Origin: Candidatus Dormiibacterota bacterium
Lineage (GTDB): Bacteria > Vulcanimicrobiota > Vulcanimicrobiia > Vulcanimicrobiales > Vulcanimicrobiaceae
Assembly: GCA_035532035.1 (NCBI GenBank)
Contig: DATKRS010000029.1
Span: 186,001-250,000 of the forward strand
Reading direction: 5' to 3'
DNA length: 64,000 nt
The number at the start of each line of letters is the position of its first letter. Position 1 is the first letter of the stretch. The position numbers were made by a program, and so were the translations under genes. The notes beneath the pieces are model-generated. The model ran no database searches. It saw only the letters and a list, made by a program, of their open reading frames with translations, and had not been told where the DNA came from. Positions 42,460 through 50,321 of the stretch are shown piece by piece.

Positions 42460-42484
42460 GTTTAGCGAGCGCTCGTATGGGTAA
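42460..42484 (+). promoter_or_regulatory. Sigma-B-like general stress promoter (GTTTAG-N13-GGGTAA)
   Basis: GTTTAG (42460-42465), a 13-base spacer and GGGTAA (42479-42484) match the Bacillus sigma-B consensus GTTTAA-N12-15-GGGTAA at 11 of 12 positions. The start of transcription would be near 42491, giving a ~37-base leader with a GAGGTGAAG ribosome site before the KGG gene at 42528. The spacer holds the palindrome CGAGCGCTCG (42466-42475). B. subtilis GsiB, a KGG-repeat protein, is a classic sigma-B target, so gene and promoter type agree. Confidence 0.6.
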
Positions 42485-42527
42485 ACGAGGCTGAGTACCC
42501 CCTTTCTTTCGAGGTGAAGTAGTCCAG

Positions 42528-42734
42528 ATGCAAAACGAAATTCACGTCGGCGGCATGAGTGTCCGCGAAGCCGGTCGCCGCGGTGGCGAGCGTGTCAAGG
42601 CGAAGTACGGCACCGAGTTCTACGAAGAGATCGGCCGCAAAGGCGGCGAGGCCACAAAGAGCAAGTACGGCCCGTCGTTTTACGAAGTCATCGGACAAAA
42701 AGGCGGTCAGAAGCCGAAGCGCAAGACCGCGTAA
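42528..42734 (+). CDS. KGG-repeat stress-induced protein, two repeats
   Basis: A 68-residue, hydrophilic, basic Gly-rich protein. After an N-terminal VREAGRRGGERV half-repeat come ~20-residue repeats of the type KYGTEFYEEIGRKGGEATKS and KYGPSFYEVIGQKGG. This is the KGG motif of B. subtilis GsiB, E. coli YciG and plant group 1 LEA (Em) proteins, linked to desiccation and general stress. Mechanism not established. A strong ribosome site (GAGGTGAAG) precedes the ATG. First of a tandem pair behind the sigma-B-like promoter. Confidence 0.88.
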   Translation: MQNEIHVGGMSVREAGRRGGERVKAKYGTEFYEEIGRKGGEATKSKYGPSFYEVIGQKGGQKPKRKTA

Positions 42735-42763
42735 CGCAAGGCTGCACGGCTAAAGAAACGGTC

Positions 42764-43090
42764 ATGGCGTCGAAGAGACCTACCGGCAACGCGGACCGAG
42801 AGATGTCGGTTCGCGAAGCCGGGAAAAAGGGCGGCGACACCGTGCGCGACCGGTATGGGTCCGGTTTCTACGAAGAGATCGGGCGCAAAGGCGGGAAGGC
42901 GACGCGCGATCGTCATGGCGTAGAGTTCTACGAGTCGATCGGCCAAAAAGGCGGCAAGATCGTCAAGGAAAAATATGGCGCAGACTTTTACGAAGAAATC
43001 GGGCACAAGGGCGGGCAGAAGGTGAAAAAACTGATCGCCGAGGCGAAGAGGCGCATCGCCGAAGACGCCAGCCGCGAGCCGAAAAAGTAG
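42764..43090 (+). CDS. KGG-repeat stress-induced protein, three repeats
   Basis: A 108-residue paralogue of the preceding gene with an extra repeat: RYGSGFYEEIGRKGGKATRD, RHGVEFYESIGQKGGKIVKE, KYGADFYEEIGHKGGQKVKK, then a charged helical tail (IAEAKRRIAEDASREPKK). Thirty bases after the first KGG gene, so co-transcribed. Repeat number differs between the two copies, as expected for repeat expansion. Disordered, water-binding or chaperone-like role proposed for the family. Confidence 0.88.
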   Translation: MASKRPTGNADREMSVREAGKKGGDTVRDRYGSGFYEEIGRKGGKATRDRHGVEFYESIGQKGGKIVKEKYGADFYEEIGHKGGQKVKKLIAEAKRRIAEDASREPKK

Positions 43091-43105
43091 CGCCGGCGCG
43101 ACGAG

Positions 43106-43672
43106 TCAGCGCCTAGGAATGCCGACGGAGCCGTCGAGCGCTCCGAGGTGCACTTCGTTCTTCCCGAAGTCGATCGTGATGGTTCGGATGCGCAGCGTCT
43201 GGCCGCCGACGTGCAAGAAGCTCGGATGCTCCATCGACAGAAGCTTCGCGTCGTTCGTCCAGGTGACGTAGTCCGTGTCGAACGAGCGGCGGTACGGGTC
43301 CTCGAGCATGCGGATGTGCACGCGGCCGATCGCGGTGAAGTCGAGAGTCTGCGTGTTGAGTGCGACGTGCCGCGCGTCGATCGCGATATAGGGCTTCCCT
43401 TTGCGGTACACGATTCCGTCGTGCACGCCGTCGAGCGTACCCGTGATGCCGTCAGACGAAAACTCACCGCGGTCGTAGGAGAGGCTCCAGGAGTGCGTTG
43501 CAACGGTATGGCTGCCGCCGCGAACCTCACCGCCGCGCAGGACGATGGGAGCGTTTGCCGGGGGAGTGGGCGAGGGGCCGCGGCCGGCGAGAACGATCTC
43601 GACGATCACGTAGGCAAGGAACGCGCAGCCTGCCGCGATCAGTGCCCAGCGCAGTCGCTTCTTGCGCGTCAC
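43106..43672 (-). CDS. lptC: LptC-like LPS export protein
   Basis: A 188-residue protein with an N-terminal membrane anchor (RLRWALIAAGCAFLAYVIVEIVLA) and a beta-jellyroll-like periplasmic region (WSLSYDRGEFSSDGITGTLDGVHDGIVYRKGKPYIAIDA...HVALNTQTLDFTAIGRVHI, ending IDFGKNEVHLG). The anchor plus OstA/LptC-like pattern, and the neighbours lnt, lptD and lptF, support LptC, which passes LPS from LptBFG to LptA. GTG 43672 overlaps the lnt stop as GTGA. LptA itself is not seen. Confidence 0.7.
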   Translation of the reverse strand: MTRKKRLRWALIAAGCAFLAYVIVEIVLAGRGPSPTPPANAPIVLRGGEVRGGSHTVATHSWSLSYDRGEFSSDGITGTLDGVHDGIVYRKGKPYIAIDARHVALNTQTLDFTAIGRVHIRMLEDPYRRSFDTDYVTWTNDAKLLSMEHPSFLHVGGQTLRIRTITIDFGKNEVHLGALDGSVGIPRR

Positions 43673-45174
43673 GCGGTGGGCTCGGACGGTCTGCGCTTGC
43701 GCGTGACGAGCACGAGATAGAGCAACGCGAATGCGCCGATCACCGGTGCCGGGCCGATGCGCGCGAAGAGCGATCCCGACGGAGGGCCGATCTTGCCCGT
43801 CACCGCCGTTTGCACGTCCATAGGTGCGCGCTGCGTCCACCGGCCGTCGGGAGCGATGATGCCGCTGACGCCGGTAGCAGCGGCGCGCACGACCCACATG
43901 CCGTTTTCGACCGCGCGCAGCTGCGATATCTGTGCGTGCTGGTACGGGCCGGACGTCCGGCCGAACCATGCGTCGTCCGTGCTGACGATGAGAAATTGCG
44001 CTCCGTTCGCAACCTGAGCGTACACGCGATCCGCAAAAGCGGACTCCCAGCAGATGAGCGGCGCGGCGAGCAATCCCGTCCTCGTCGCGTAGACGCCATC
44101 GACGTTTCCGGCTGCGAATCCGCCGTTCAGGGTTCCGACGTACGGCAGCCACGAGAGAAACCTCGACGCGGGAAAATCTTCGGCGAACGGCACGAGCTGG
44201 CGCTTGTCGTAGATGGCGGTGCGCGTTCCGCCCGTATAGAAAAAGAGTGCGTTGTAGTAGTCGCCCTCATGCTGGTCGATCGATCCGACGACGAGCGTCG
44301 TCCCGAGCCGTTTCGCAAGCGACGCGAACCTGCTTTCGAGCGCCGGATCGGCATTCAAGCCGGTACCGCGAATCGCGATGACGGTCTCCGGCCAGACGAC
44401 CAGCCTGGGATGCAACCACGCAATGCTGCGCGTCATCGCGCTGTAGCGATGCACGGCTAGCGCGAGGGAGCCGGGCTGCCACTTCAGCGTCTGCACGATG
44501 TTGCCCTGAATCGCCGCGACCGGAATCGTCGGCGGTACGGCGCGGCGCGCCGGCCACGCAAGCCAACATCCCGTCCATGCGAGCGCGATTGCCGCCGCCG
44601 CGATGAGGAGCGGGCGCGCCGTCCGGCGGCGCATGGCGTACGCCGCGTACGCGCCGATCGCGCACAGGACGAACGTCACGAAGTACGTGCCGCCGTACGC
44701 CGCGAAGATCCGCAGCGGCGTATCGGCTTGCGTGTACCCGAGCTGCGCGAACGGAATGCCGACGGGCCCGATCGATCGCACGAACTCCAGCGCGGCGAAC
44801 GCCGCCGCACCCGCGAGCGGGGCCAGGTAGGCTGCCGCGCGCTTCTGGGCGACCGCGTAGAGCGCGGCGCTTGCTCCCCAGGCGAGCGCGTCGTACGCGG
44901 CGCAGACGAAGACCGCGGCGCCGGCCCAGAACGGGCCCACGTCGTGCCCGATCGTGTAGGTCCACCACGCGTAGTTGATGCAAAAAAAGACGGTCCCGGC
45001 AAGCCAACCGAGGAAGAACGCACGTTTCCAGGAGGTCGCGGAGAGCGCCCAGAACAGCGCCGCGGTCCCAACGGGAACGAGCCACGCAGCGCCCAGTTTG
45101 GGAAAACCGGCGCTGAGCAGCAATGCGGCAGCGATCGCGACGATCGGTTCGCGAACCCTCAGCGAGGAGAGCAT
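43669..45174 (-). CDS. lnt: Apolipoprotein N-acyltransferase
   Basis: About 501 residues: six to seven N-terminal membrane segments, then a nitrilase-type domain with the Glu-Lys-Cys triad in VVWPETVIAI, YDKRQLVPFAEDFP and APLICWESAF, and a final membrane segment. It adds the third acyl chain to lipoproteins at the inner membrane, a diderm function. Start uncertain: ATG 45174, which places the first membrane segment near the N-terminus, or ATG 45216, which would overlap the divergent lipoprotein gene by 44 bases. With 45174 the two divergent ATG codons share two bases. Confidence 0.92.
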   Translation of the reverse strand: MLSSLRVREPIVAIAAALLLSAGFPKLGAAWLVPVGTAALFWALSATSWKRAFFLGWLAGTVFFCINYAWWTYTIGHDVGPFWAGAAVFVCAAYDALAWGASAALYAVAQKRAAAYLAPLAGAAAFAALEFVRSIGPVGIPFAQLGYTQADTPLRIFAAYGGTYFVTFVLCAIGAYAAYAMRRRTARPLLIAAAAIALAWTGCWLAWPARRAVPPTIPVAAIQGNIVQTLKWQPGSLALAVHRYSAMTRSIAWLHPRLVVWPETVIAIRGTGLNADPALESRFASLAKRLGTTLVVGSIDQHEGDYYNALFFYTGGTRTAIYDKRQLVPFAEDFPASRFLSWLPYVGTLNGGFAAGNVDGVYATRTGLLAAPLICWESAFADRVYAQVANGAQFLIVSTDDAWFGRTSGPYQHAQISQLRAVENGMWVVRAAATGVSGIIAPDGRWTQRAPMDVQTAVTGKIGPPSGSLFARIGPAPVIGAFALLYLVLVTRKRRPSEPTA

Positions 45175-45955
45175 GATACGCAGAGTCGGCCTAGCGGTCT
45201 TGGTGGTGGCGCTCATGATAGTGGGCTGCGGCCGTCAGGTGACGTTTCCAAAGTACGCACAAAACGGCGGGCTCTCGAGCGGTTTCATGTCGGTGAGATT
45301 CACGGTCGCCGCCCCATTCGCTTTCAGCACGTACGATTACATCGTCGTTTTCAATACCACGGGCAACGGCATCACGCCGCTGCCGAACGGCGGGGCCCAG
45401 TCGAACTATGCAGCGTTCAGCGATGCGATCGTCGTCTCTGGCAACACGTCGGGCGCCGTCGAAGCCGTTCCGGTACAGTTCGTTTCCAACGGTACGTCGC
45501 TGCCGCCGACCGTCTATCCGCTGACCGTTCCAGGGCAGGACCTGCAACTGACGAGTAACTCCAACGGGCTGAACACGCAGTTCCAACTGCGATTCCTGCG
45601 GGCGATCTTCAGCAGCCTCGTCACCTCGCCGTCCCCGAGTCCGACGCCGACGCCCGTCGGAGCTACGCCGAGCCCGGTACCGTCGGTAACGCCGACGCCC
45701 GTCGTTTCCACCACCTGGAAGTTCAATTGCTTCGTGACCTCGCCGGGAACGACAGGCGGAGCTTTCGGCGGTGGCGGCAACACGAACTACGCTCCGGTCG
45801 ATTCGCTCGGCGTGGGCGGCGGTACCGACACGTCCTTCTCGTCGCCGAACCTCGTCACCACGACGGCGTTCGACATCACTGCCAACGCGCTCGCGCAGAC
45901 CGCACCGTCTCCGAGCGCGGTGATCCAAACTTGCGAGTTTCAGAATACCCCTTAG
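45173..45955 (+). CDS. Lipoprotein of unknown function with Pro/Thr-rich linker
   Basis: A 260-residue lipoprotein: signal MIRRVGLAVLVVALMIVGC with the acylated Cys19. Two beta-rich, Gly/Ser/Asn-rich domains (~25-140 and ~175-260) are joined by a linker SPSPSPTPTPVGATPSPVP. A good ribosome site (GAGGAG) precedes ATG 45173. The same kind of PSPTPTP linker occurs in the LptD-like protein that converges on it. I do not recognise the domains. The gene ends exactly at the MITE-like element, whose TTAG duplication contains its TAG stop. Confidence 0.8.
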   Translation: MIRRVGLAVLVVALMIVGCGRQVTFPKYAQNGGLSSGFMSVRFTVAAPFAFSTYDYIVVFNTTGNGITPLPNGGAQSNYAAFSDAIVVSGNTSGAVEAVPVQFVSNGTSLPPTVYPLTVPGQDLQLTSNSNGLNTQFQLRFLRAIFSSLVTSPSPSPTPTPVGATPSPVPSVTPTPVVSTTWKFNCFVTSPGTTGGAFGGGGNTNYAPVDSLGVGGGTDTSFSSPNLVTTTAFDITANALAQTAPSPSAVIQTCEFQNTP

Positions 45956-46067
45956 CAGGCTGCGGAAAAATCCCCGGCGCCGTCTCGAATCCGCGTGTTC
46001 CGCCGAAAACCGCGCCGTTCTTCGGTCAAAACGCTACGGCGTTGCTCCCTCATCGCTCCGCAACCTG
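45956..46067. repeat. 112-bp MITE-like element
   Basis: Imperfect terminal inverted repeats, CAGGCTGCGGA (45956-45966) and TCCGCAACCTG (46057-46067), ten of eleven paired, flanked on both sides by TTAG (45952-45955 and 46068-46071). No open frame inside. The size, ends and 4-bp direct repeat fit a miniature inverted-repeat transposable element. It occupies the whole gap between two convergent genes, and both stop codons lie in the TTAG copies. It could also serve as a bidirectional terminator. Confidence 0.6.
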
Positions 46068-48533
46068 TTAGAAGTTGAAGTTGCTCGGGATGATCGCGCC
46101 GCCCTGGCCGAGCCCGAAGCCCGCCGCGTGTGACGGAAATGCGAGCAGGTTCAACGAGACGTTCACGAGCTTGGAATCCTGGTTGTAGAGCACCTGGAGC
46201 TGATAGCATTGCCCGATGGTCTTGGTGAGGTAGACGATCTTGTCGCTGATGCGCCGATGGAAATCCCAGTTCACGTTGCCCGCGAACTCGAGCTGCGTGT
46301 CGCGGCCGAACGGGGTCGAAAACTGCACGTTGGTCTGCTGGAAGCCCAGCCCGGGTCCGGGAATGAACGCGCCGCCCAGCAAGAGCACGGAGCTCGAGGT
46401 CGGGCTGAGTTGGAACTGGTAGCTCACCGGCTGCGCCCTCGCGTCGAAGAGGGTCGAGAAGCCGAGTGAGAGATTGTAAACAGAGCCGTTGAAGAACCGC
46501 AGCAGATCCTGCGCGCCCTTCGTGTTCATCGTCGGCAGCTGATCGAGGTATTGAAAAGGCACGGCGGGTGGCCCATTGTAGTTCGACTCATTGTAGGTAA
46601 TCATGTTGACGACGTGATTCGAGATCGGGGTCGTGAGCGACATCAGCTGCGTGATCGACGCCTTCAGGTCGCCCGTGCCATAGGCGTACTGATTGACGTC
46701 GAGCGTCGCCTGGAAATCGCTGCCGAAGACCCGGTAGATCGCCGGCCCGAGAACGAACGCCAGGTCGGCGCGCTGAGAGTGAAATGCGTTCGACGGCTCG
46801 CTGTACTGGCCGATCGTGAACTGCGCCGAGACCGGAAAGATGAAGTGCGGGAAGAACGCGTACGGCCGTATCTGGAGCTGCGGAATCTCGTTGTCGCCGT
46901 AGGGAATGCGTGAGTACGACCGGTCCCAGGTGAGTTGATAGTCCGCGCCCTTCGTACTCCAGTGCAGCACCGAATCGAGCGTGGCGGAGGCGTTCGAGGA
47001 AGAGAAGCCGCCGTAGTTCGACGAGCTGTTGGTCAAGCTGAAGTTGAGCGCCTCGCTCAACGTCGGCGAGAATTGGATTGTGTCCGCGAAGCTCACGTCG
47101 TTGGACTGGGACTGCGTGCCGACCGCCGTGTGCGTGAACGTATAGTTCTGCGAATCTTTCTGCGTTTGATGGGCGAAGTTGAACGTCAGGGCGGTATTGG
47201 CCGGAAGGTTCGTCAATGGCCCGTAGTTCGACTGGTACGAATAGCTGAGATTCGAGTGCAGCGTCCGCGAATAGTTCTCCGTCTCCTGCGCCTGGACGTT
47301 CAACTGCGTCTGGTTGACGCGCCGATCGTGAATGCGATAAATGTGCACGCTGCCGGTGCGGCGGCCGTTACGCCGCGCAAAGAACGCGACGTATCCGAGC
47401 CCGAGCCCGACCTTCGTGTAGTAGTTCACCTCGTAGTATCCGTAATAGTAGCTGTCGCGACCGAAGCCGATTTTCGTCTGAACCCAATACCCTTCGTACG
47501 CGTCGTATCCGACGTTGGGAAAGTACTGTGGGCGCACGCGCTGATCTTCGACTTGGCGCAGCGGAATGACGACTTTGGGCAGGAAGAAGACCGCGGCGGC
47601 TCCGAGCCACAAGATCGCGCTGTAGATCACGATGCGGTCGCCGGGAATCACGTCCATCGTGCGGCCGGTGATGTGATAGCCGCTGCGCGCGTTCTCGCAA
47701 GTCGTGACGAAGGGGCGCTGCCCGTGCCCGACGCCGTTGGCGTCGGTGTGCAGATCCCGGGCACGGTAGTGGACGAGCCCCCGCTCGACGCCCTGGGAGC
47801 TCTCGCCGTTGCCGTGCACGAGCCGCGCGGTTTGGTTGATCGTGTCGAAGGATATCTGGTCCGCATTCAAGATCGAATCGTGCGTCTGGTCGATGATGAA
47901 CGGATGTCCCGTGATCGTGACCGTGCGGTCGCCGTCGTAGTGCGCGCGCTGGCCGACGATTTCGTCCTGCCCGTAGTAGATGTGCACGTTGCCTACGGCG
48001 TCACCGGGCTGGCCGGGCCGCGTGTTCCCCGTGACGCGGTCGGCGATGATGGCCACGTATCCGGGCGCGAGCGTTGGGACGCCCGTCGGCTCCGGCGTTG
48101 GTCCCGGGCGGCCCTGCCCGGCAGGCGCGATCGGCGGCGGCGTGACCCCGCCCCGCTGGAGGAATACTGGTCCGGCAGCTGGGGTCGGCGTAGCGCCGCC
48201 GGGCAGCGGAGGCGGTGAGGCGCGCGGCGATCCGTTCGGCCGGGGCGTTTGGAAGAACTGGAGCGTGCCGTTGGTCGAGTGCGGCAAGTACGGCGCTTGG
48301 ACCGGGGTAGGCGTCGGTGACGGCGTTACTGTCGGCTCCGCTTGTGCGACCTCGGCGCGCCCGATACGCCTCGCATCGGCCGCGCACGGCGTCGCGTTGA
48401 GCAGAGAGATTGCGCGCTGATCTTCGAGCGTGGAACTATGCGCCGCGGCTACGGCGGCGGCAAGGTTCCCGCTGAGGATCGCATACAGGCATGCGGCTGC
48501 AGCGAGTGCTGGACGGTTGCGCAGTGCACGCAC
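46068..48533 (-). CDS. lptD: LptD-like LPS-assembly outer membrane protein
   Basis: About 821 residues. Signal peptide (MRALRNRPALAAAACLYAILSG), a low-complexity Pro/Thr-rich region (~60-160), then an OstA/LptA-like jellyroll (VAIIADRVTGNTRPG...VGNVHIYYGQDEIVGQRAHYDGD) and a long region of alternating beta strands (~270-821) fitting a barrel, ending in the aromatic residues NFNF. LptD inserts LPS in the outer leaflet. Overall layout is LptD but divergent; the disulfide cysteines of E. coli LptD are not evident. GTG 48533 is preferred because lptF ends at 48541; ATG 48572 would overlap it. Confidence 0.75.
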   Translation of the reverse strand: MRALRNRPALAAAACLYAILSGNLAAAVAAAHSSTLEDQRAISLLNATPCAADARRIGRAEVAQAEPTVTPSPTPTPVQAPYLPHSTNGTLQFFQTPRPNGSPRASPPPLPGGATPTPAAGPVFLQRGGVTPPPIAPAGQGRPGPTPEPTGVPTLAPGYVAIIADRVTGNTRPGQPGDAVGNVHIYYGQDEIVGQRAHYDGDRTVTITGHPFIIDQTHDSILNADQISFDTINQTARLVHGNGESSQGVERGLVHYRARDLHTDANGVGHGQRPFVTTCENARSGYHITGRTMDVIPGDRIVIYSAILWLGAAAVFFLPKVVIPLRQVEDQRVRPQYFPNVGYDAYEGYWVQTKIGFGRDSYYYGYYEVNYYTKVGLGLGYVAFFARRNGRRTGSVHIYRIHDRRVNQTQLNVQAQETENYSRTLHSNLSYSYQSNYGPLTNLPANTALTFNFAHQTQKDSQNYTFTHTAVGTQSQSNDVSFADTIQFSPTLSEALNFSLTNSSSNYGGFSSSNASATLDSVLHWSTKGADYQLTWDRSYSRIPYGDNEIPQLQIRPYAFFPHFIFPVSAQFTIGQYSEPSNAFHSQRADLAFVLGPAIYRVFGSDFQATLDVNQYAYGTGDLKASITQLMSLTTPISNHVVNMITYNESNYNGPPAVPFQYLDQLPTMNTKGAQDLLRFFNGSVYNLSLGFSTLFDARAQPVSYQFQLSPTSSSVLLLGGAFIPGPGLGFQQTNVQFSTPFGRDTQLEFAGNVNWDFHRRISDKIVYLTKTIGQCYQLQVLYNQDSKLVNVSLNLLAFPSHAAGFGLGQGGAIIPSNFNF

Positions 48534-48540
48534 GTGGCGG

Positions 48541-49695
48541 CTAACGTTCTTCGAGCCAGAGCAATGCCCCACCCGCGAGTCCCATGACGACGTTCGGCAG
48601 CCACGCGGCGAGGTACGGGTTCACCGCACCGTTCCGGCCGAATGCCGATGCGGTAGACGTCAAGACGAAGTAGAAGAAGAACGCGATGATCGAGAGGGCG
48701 ATGCCGAGCATTCTGCCGCGCCGGCCGAACCGAATCGCGAGCGGAAGCGAGACGAGCACGGCGATGAAGCACGCGAAGGGCCAGGCGAGTTTGTTCGCAA
48801 GCGTGATTTGCAAAGTCCCGAGCGCCGTGCCGCCGATGCCCTGCTCCTGCAAAGAACGCACTTGCAGCGCGAGGCGTTTGCTGCTCATCGTCCACGGATC
48901 GGTGCCGGCGGAGCTCAAGAACTGCGCGGCCGTCTCTTGCAGCGGAAGGCCGATCGCGACCGAACGCACGTGCTGCTGCCCGGCGACGTACCCCTGTGCG
49001 TTAAAGCGCGTGTCGATGACGTCCTTGAGCACGAGCGTGCTCCCATTGACGACGGCGCTGCGGGCTTGCAGCGTCTCGTTCCACGGCCCGTCGCGCGCCG
49101 GCTTGAATATCTGCACGCCGTACATCGTCTTTCCGTCCGGCGCGACCTGCGTCACGAAGAACGTGTTCCCGCTATCCGCGTCCCTGCGGAAGAACTGCGT
49201 TTCGAACGGGAGCGCGTCCGTATGGTAGACCATCTGGTAGAACGTGCGCGTCGAGAGATCGACCGACGCCGGCGCGATCCACTCGTTCATGCCGTACGCG
49301 AGCAAGAACATGGCGAATCCGAACGCGAGCGGCGTTGCCGCGATGCGCAGGATGTGGATGCCGGACGTACGCATGGCGGTGATCTCGTTGTCACCCATTA
49401 AACGTCCGACGGCGAGCAACGACGCAACGAGCGCCGCAAACGGGAACGCCATTGGAATCGACTGCGGAACGCGCAGCAAGACGAAACGCAGCACGAGAAA
49501 GAACGGCGCGTGCTCGTTGACGATGTAATCGGCCGAGAGAATGAAGATGTTGAGAGCCCAAAAGATGAAAAACGCGAAAAATCCGCCGAGAAACGGCCAT
49601 ACCATCTCGCGCAACAGGTACGCGTCGAGAATGGGAAGGACGTGCGCGCGAGAATGCGCGTAGGGCAAGAACCGGCGCAACGTCAGCGTCGCCAT
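48541..49695 (-). CDS. lptF: LPS export permease of the LptF/LptG family
   Basis: A 384-residue YjgP/YjgQ-type permease: three N-terminal membrane segments (~30-125, with ILDAYLLREMVWPFLGGFFAFF and ALVASLLAVGRLMGDNEITAMRTSGI, the diagnostic coupling region), a periplasmic beta domain (~135-265), and three C-terminal segments (~285-384). With LptB and a partner permease it extracts LPS for LptC-A-D. Only one such permease gene is present here. It lies just upstream of lptD. Confidence 0.88.
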   Translation of the reverse strand: MATLTLRRFLPYAHSRAHVLPILDAYLLREMVWPFLGGFFAFFIFWALNIFILSADYIVNEHAPFFLVLRFVLLRVPQSIPMAFPFAALVASLLAVGRLMGDNEITAMRTSGIHILRIAATPLAFGFAMFLLAYGMNEWIAPASVDLSTRTFYQMVYHTDALPFETQFFRRDADSGNTFFVTQVAPDGKTMYGVQIFKPARDGPWNETLQARSAVVNGSTLVLKDVIDTRFNAQGYVAGQQHVRSVAIGLPLQETAAQFLSSAGTDPWTMSSKRLALQVRSLQEQGIGGTALGTLQITLANKLAWPFACFIAVLVSLPLAIRFGRRGRMLGIALSIIAFFFYFVLTSTASAFGRNGAVNPYLAAWLPNVVMGLAGGALLWLEER

Positions 49696-49720
49696 GTGGA
49701 ACGCGAGCCCCTCGGGCTCG

Positions 49721-50197
49721 CTAGTAACTCCGGTAGGTCGAGAGAACGCGCTCCACGTACGCGCGCGTCTCCGCGTACGGCGGAACGCCATGATACGCGT
49801 CGACCGCCCCGGGCCCGGCGTTGTACGCGGCAACCGCGAGGGTGACGTTCCCGTGGTAGCGACGCAAGAGCGATTTCAAATACGCGCTGCCGCATGCGAC
49901 GTTGGAGACGGGCTCGAAGGGATCGATTCCGCAGCTCGAGGCCGTCGCGGGCATGAGCTGCATCAGCCCCTCGGCGCCGGCGACCGAGATCGCCGACGGA
50001 TCCCCACCCGACTCGGCCATCAGCACGGCAGTGAGCAAACCAGGCGGAAGAGCATGCTCGGCAGAGGCTTGTGCGACGAGCGAGTGGATCTCGAGCGAGC
50101 TCAGGGCGTGGGGCGCGTACGGCATATACCCCCCGCCGCCGCAGCCGTAGAGCAGACATAAGGTAGACGCAATCGAGGCGAGCCGCGTCATCGGCAT
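49721..50197 (-). CDS. Lytic transglycosylase lipoprotein (SLT domain)
   Basis: A ~158-residue lipoprotein: signal ending CLLYGC (lipobox Cys near 19), then a soluble lytic transglycosylase domain (~35-158). Catalytic Glu is in AVLMAESGGDP; further motifs AEGLMQLMPATA and AVAAYNAGPGAVDAYHGVPPYAET are typical of the MltE/MltC/Slt family. Cleaves peptidoglycan glycan strands, forming 1,6-anhydro ends, from the outer membrane or periplasm. Starts at ATG 50197 or 50191. Divergent from mraZ across 124 bases and 25 bases upstream of lptF. Confidence 0.9.
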   Translation of the reverse strand: MPMTRLASIASTLCLLYGCGGGGYMPYAPHALSSLEIHSLVAQASAEHALPPGLLTAVLMAESGGDPSAISVAGAEGLMQLMPATASSCGIDPFEPVSNVACGSAYLKSLLRRYHGNVTLAVAAYNAGPGAVDAYHGVPPYAETRAYVERVLSTYRSY

Positions 50198-50253
50198 CGT
50201 CCCTTCGTTTTCCCCGTGAAGGCCGCCTTGTACGGCCCCACGCTCGCCCGGCC

Positions 50254-50300
50254 TTGCGGACGGCGACCCTCCTGCGTATAGTGGGTGGAAGTGGCGCCTC
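50254..50300 (+). promoter_or_regulatory. dcw cluster promoter with GTGG repeats (putative MraZ sites)
   Basis: TTGCGG (50254-50259), 17-base spacer and TATAGT (50277-50282) form a housekeeping-type promoter. Overlapping and following the -10 is GTGGGTGGAAGTGG (50281-50294), with another GTGG at 50301. MraZ proteins bind short direct repeats (TGGG or GTG-type) in their own promoter and repress the dcw operon, so these are candidate autoregulatory sites. Confidence 0.55.
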
Positions 50301-50321
50301 GTGGAGGCAAAGGGAGGATCG

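Noticed and set aside
42528-43090. KGG region as a CRISPR array or DNA tandem repeat
   Set aside because: The repeats are in the protein (about 20 residues, variable DNA), not identical DNA repeats with unique spacers.
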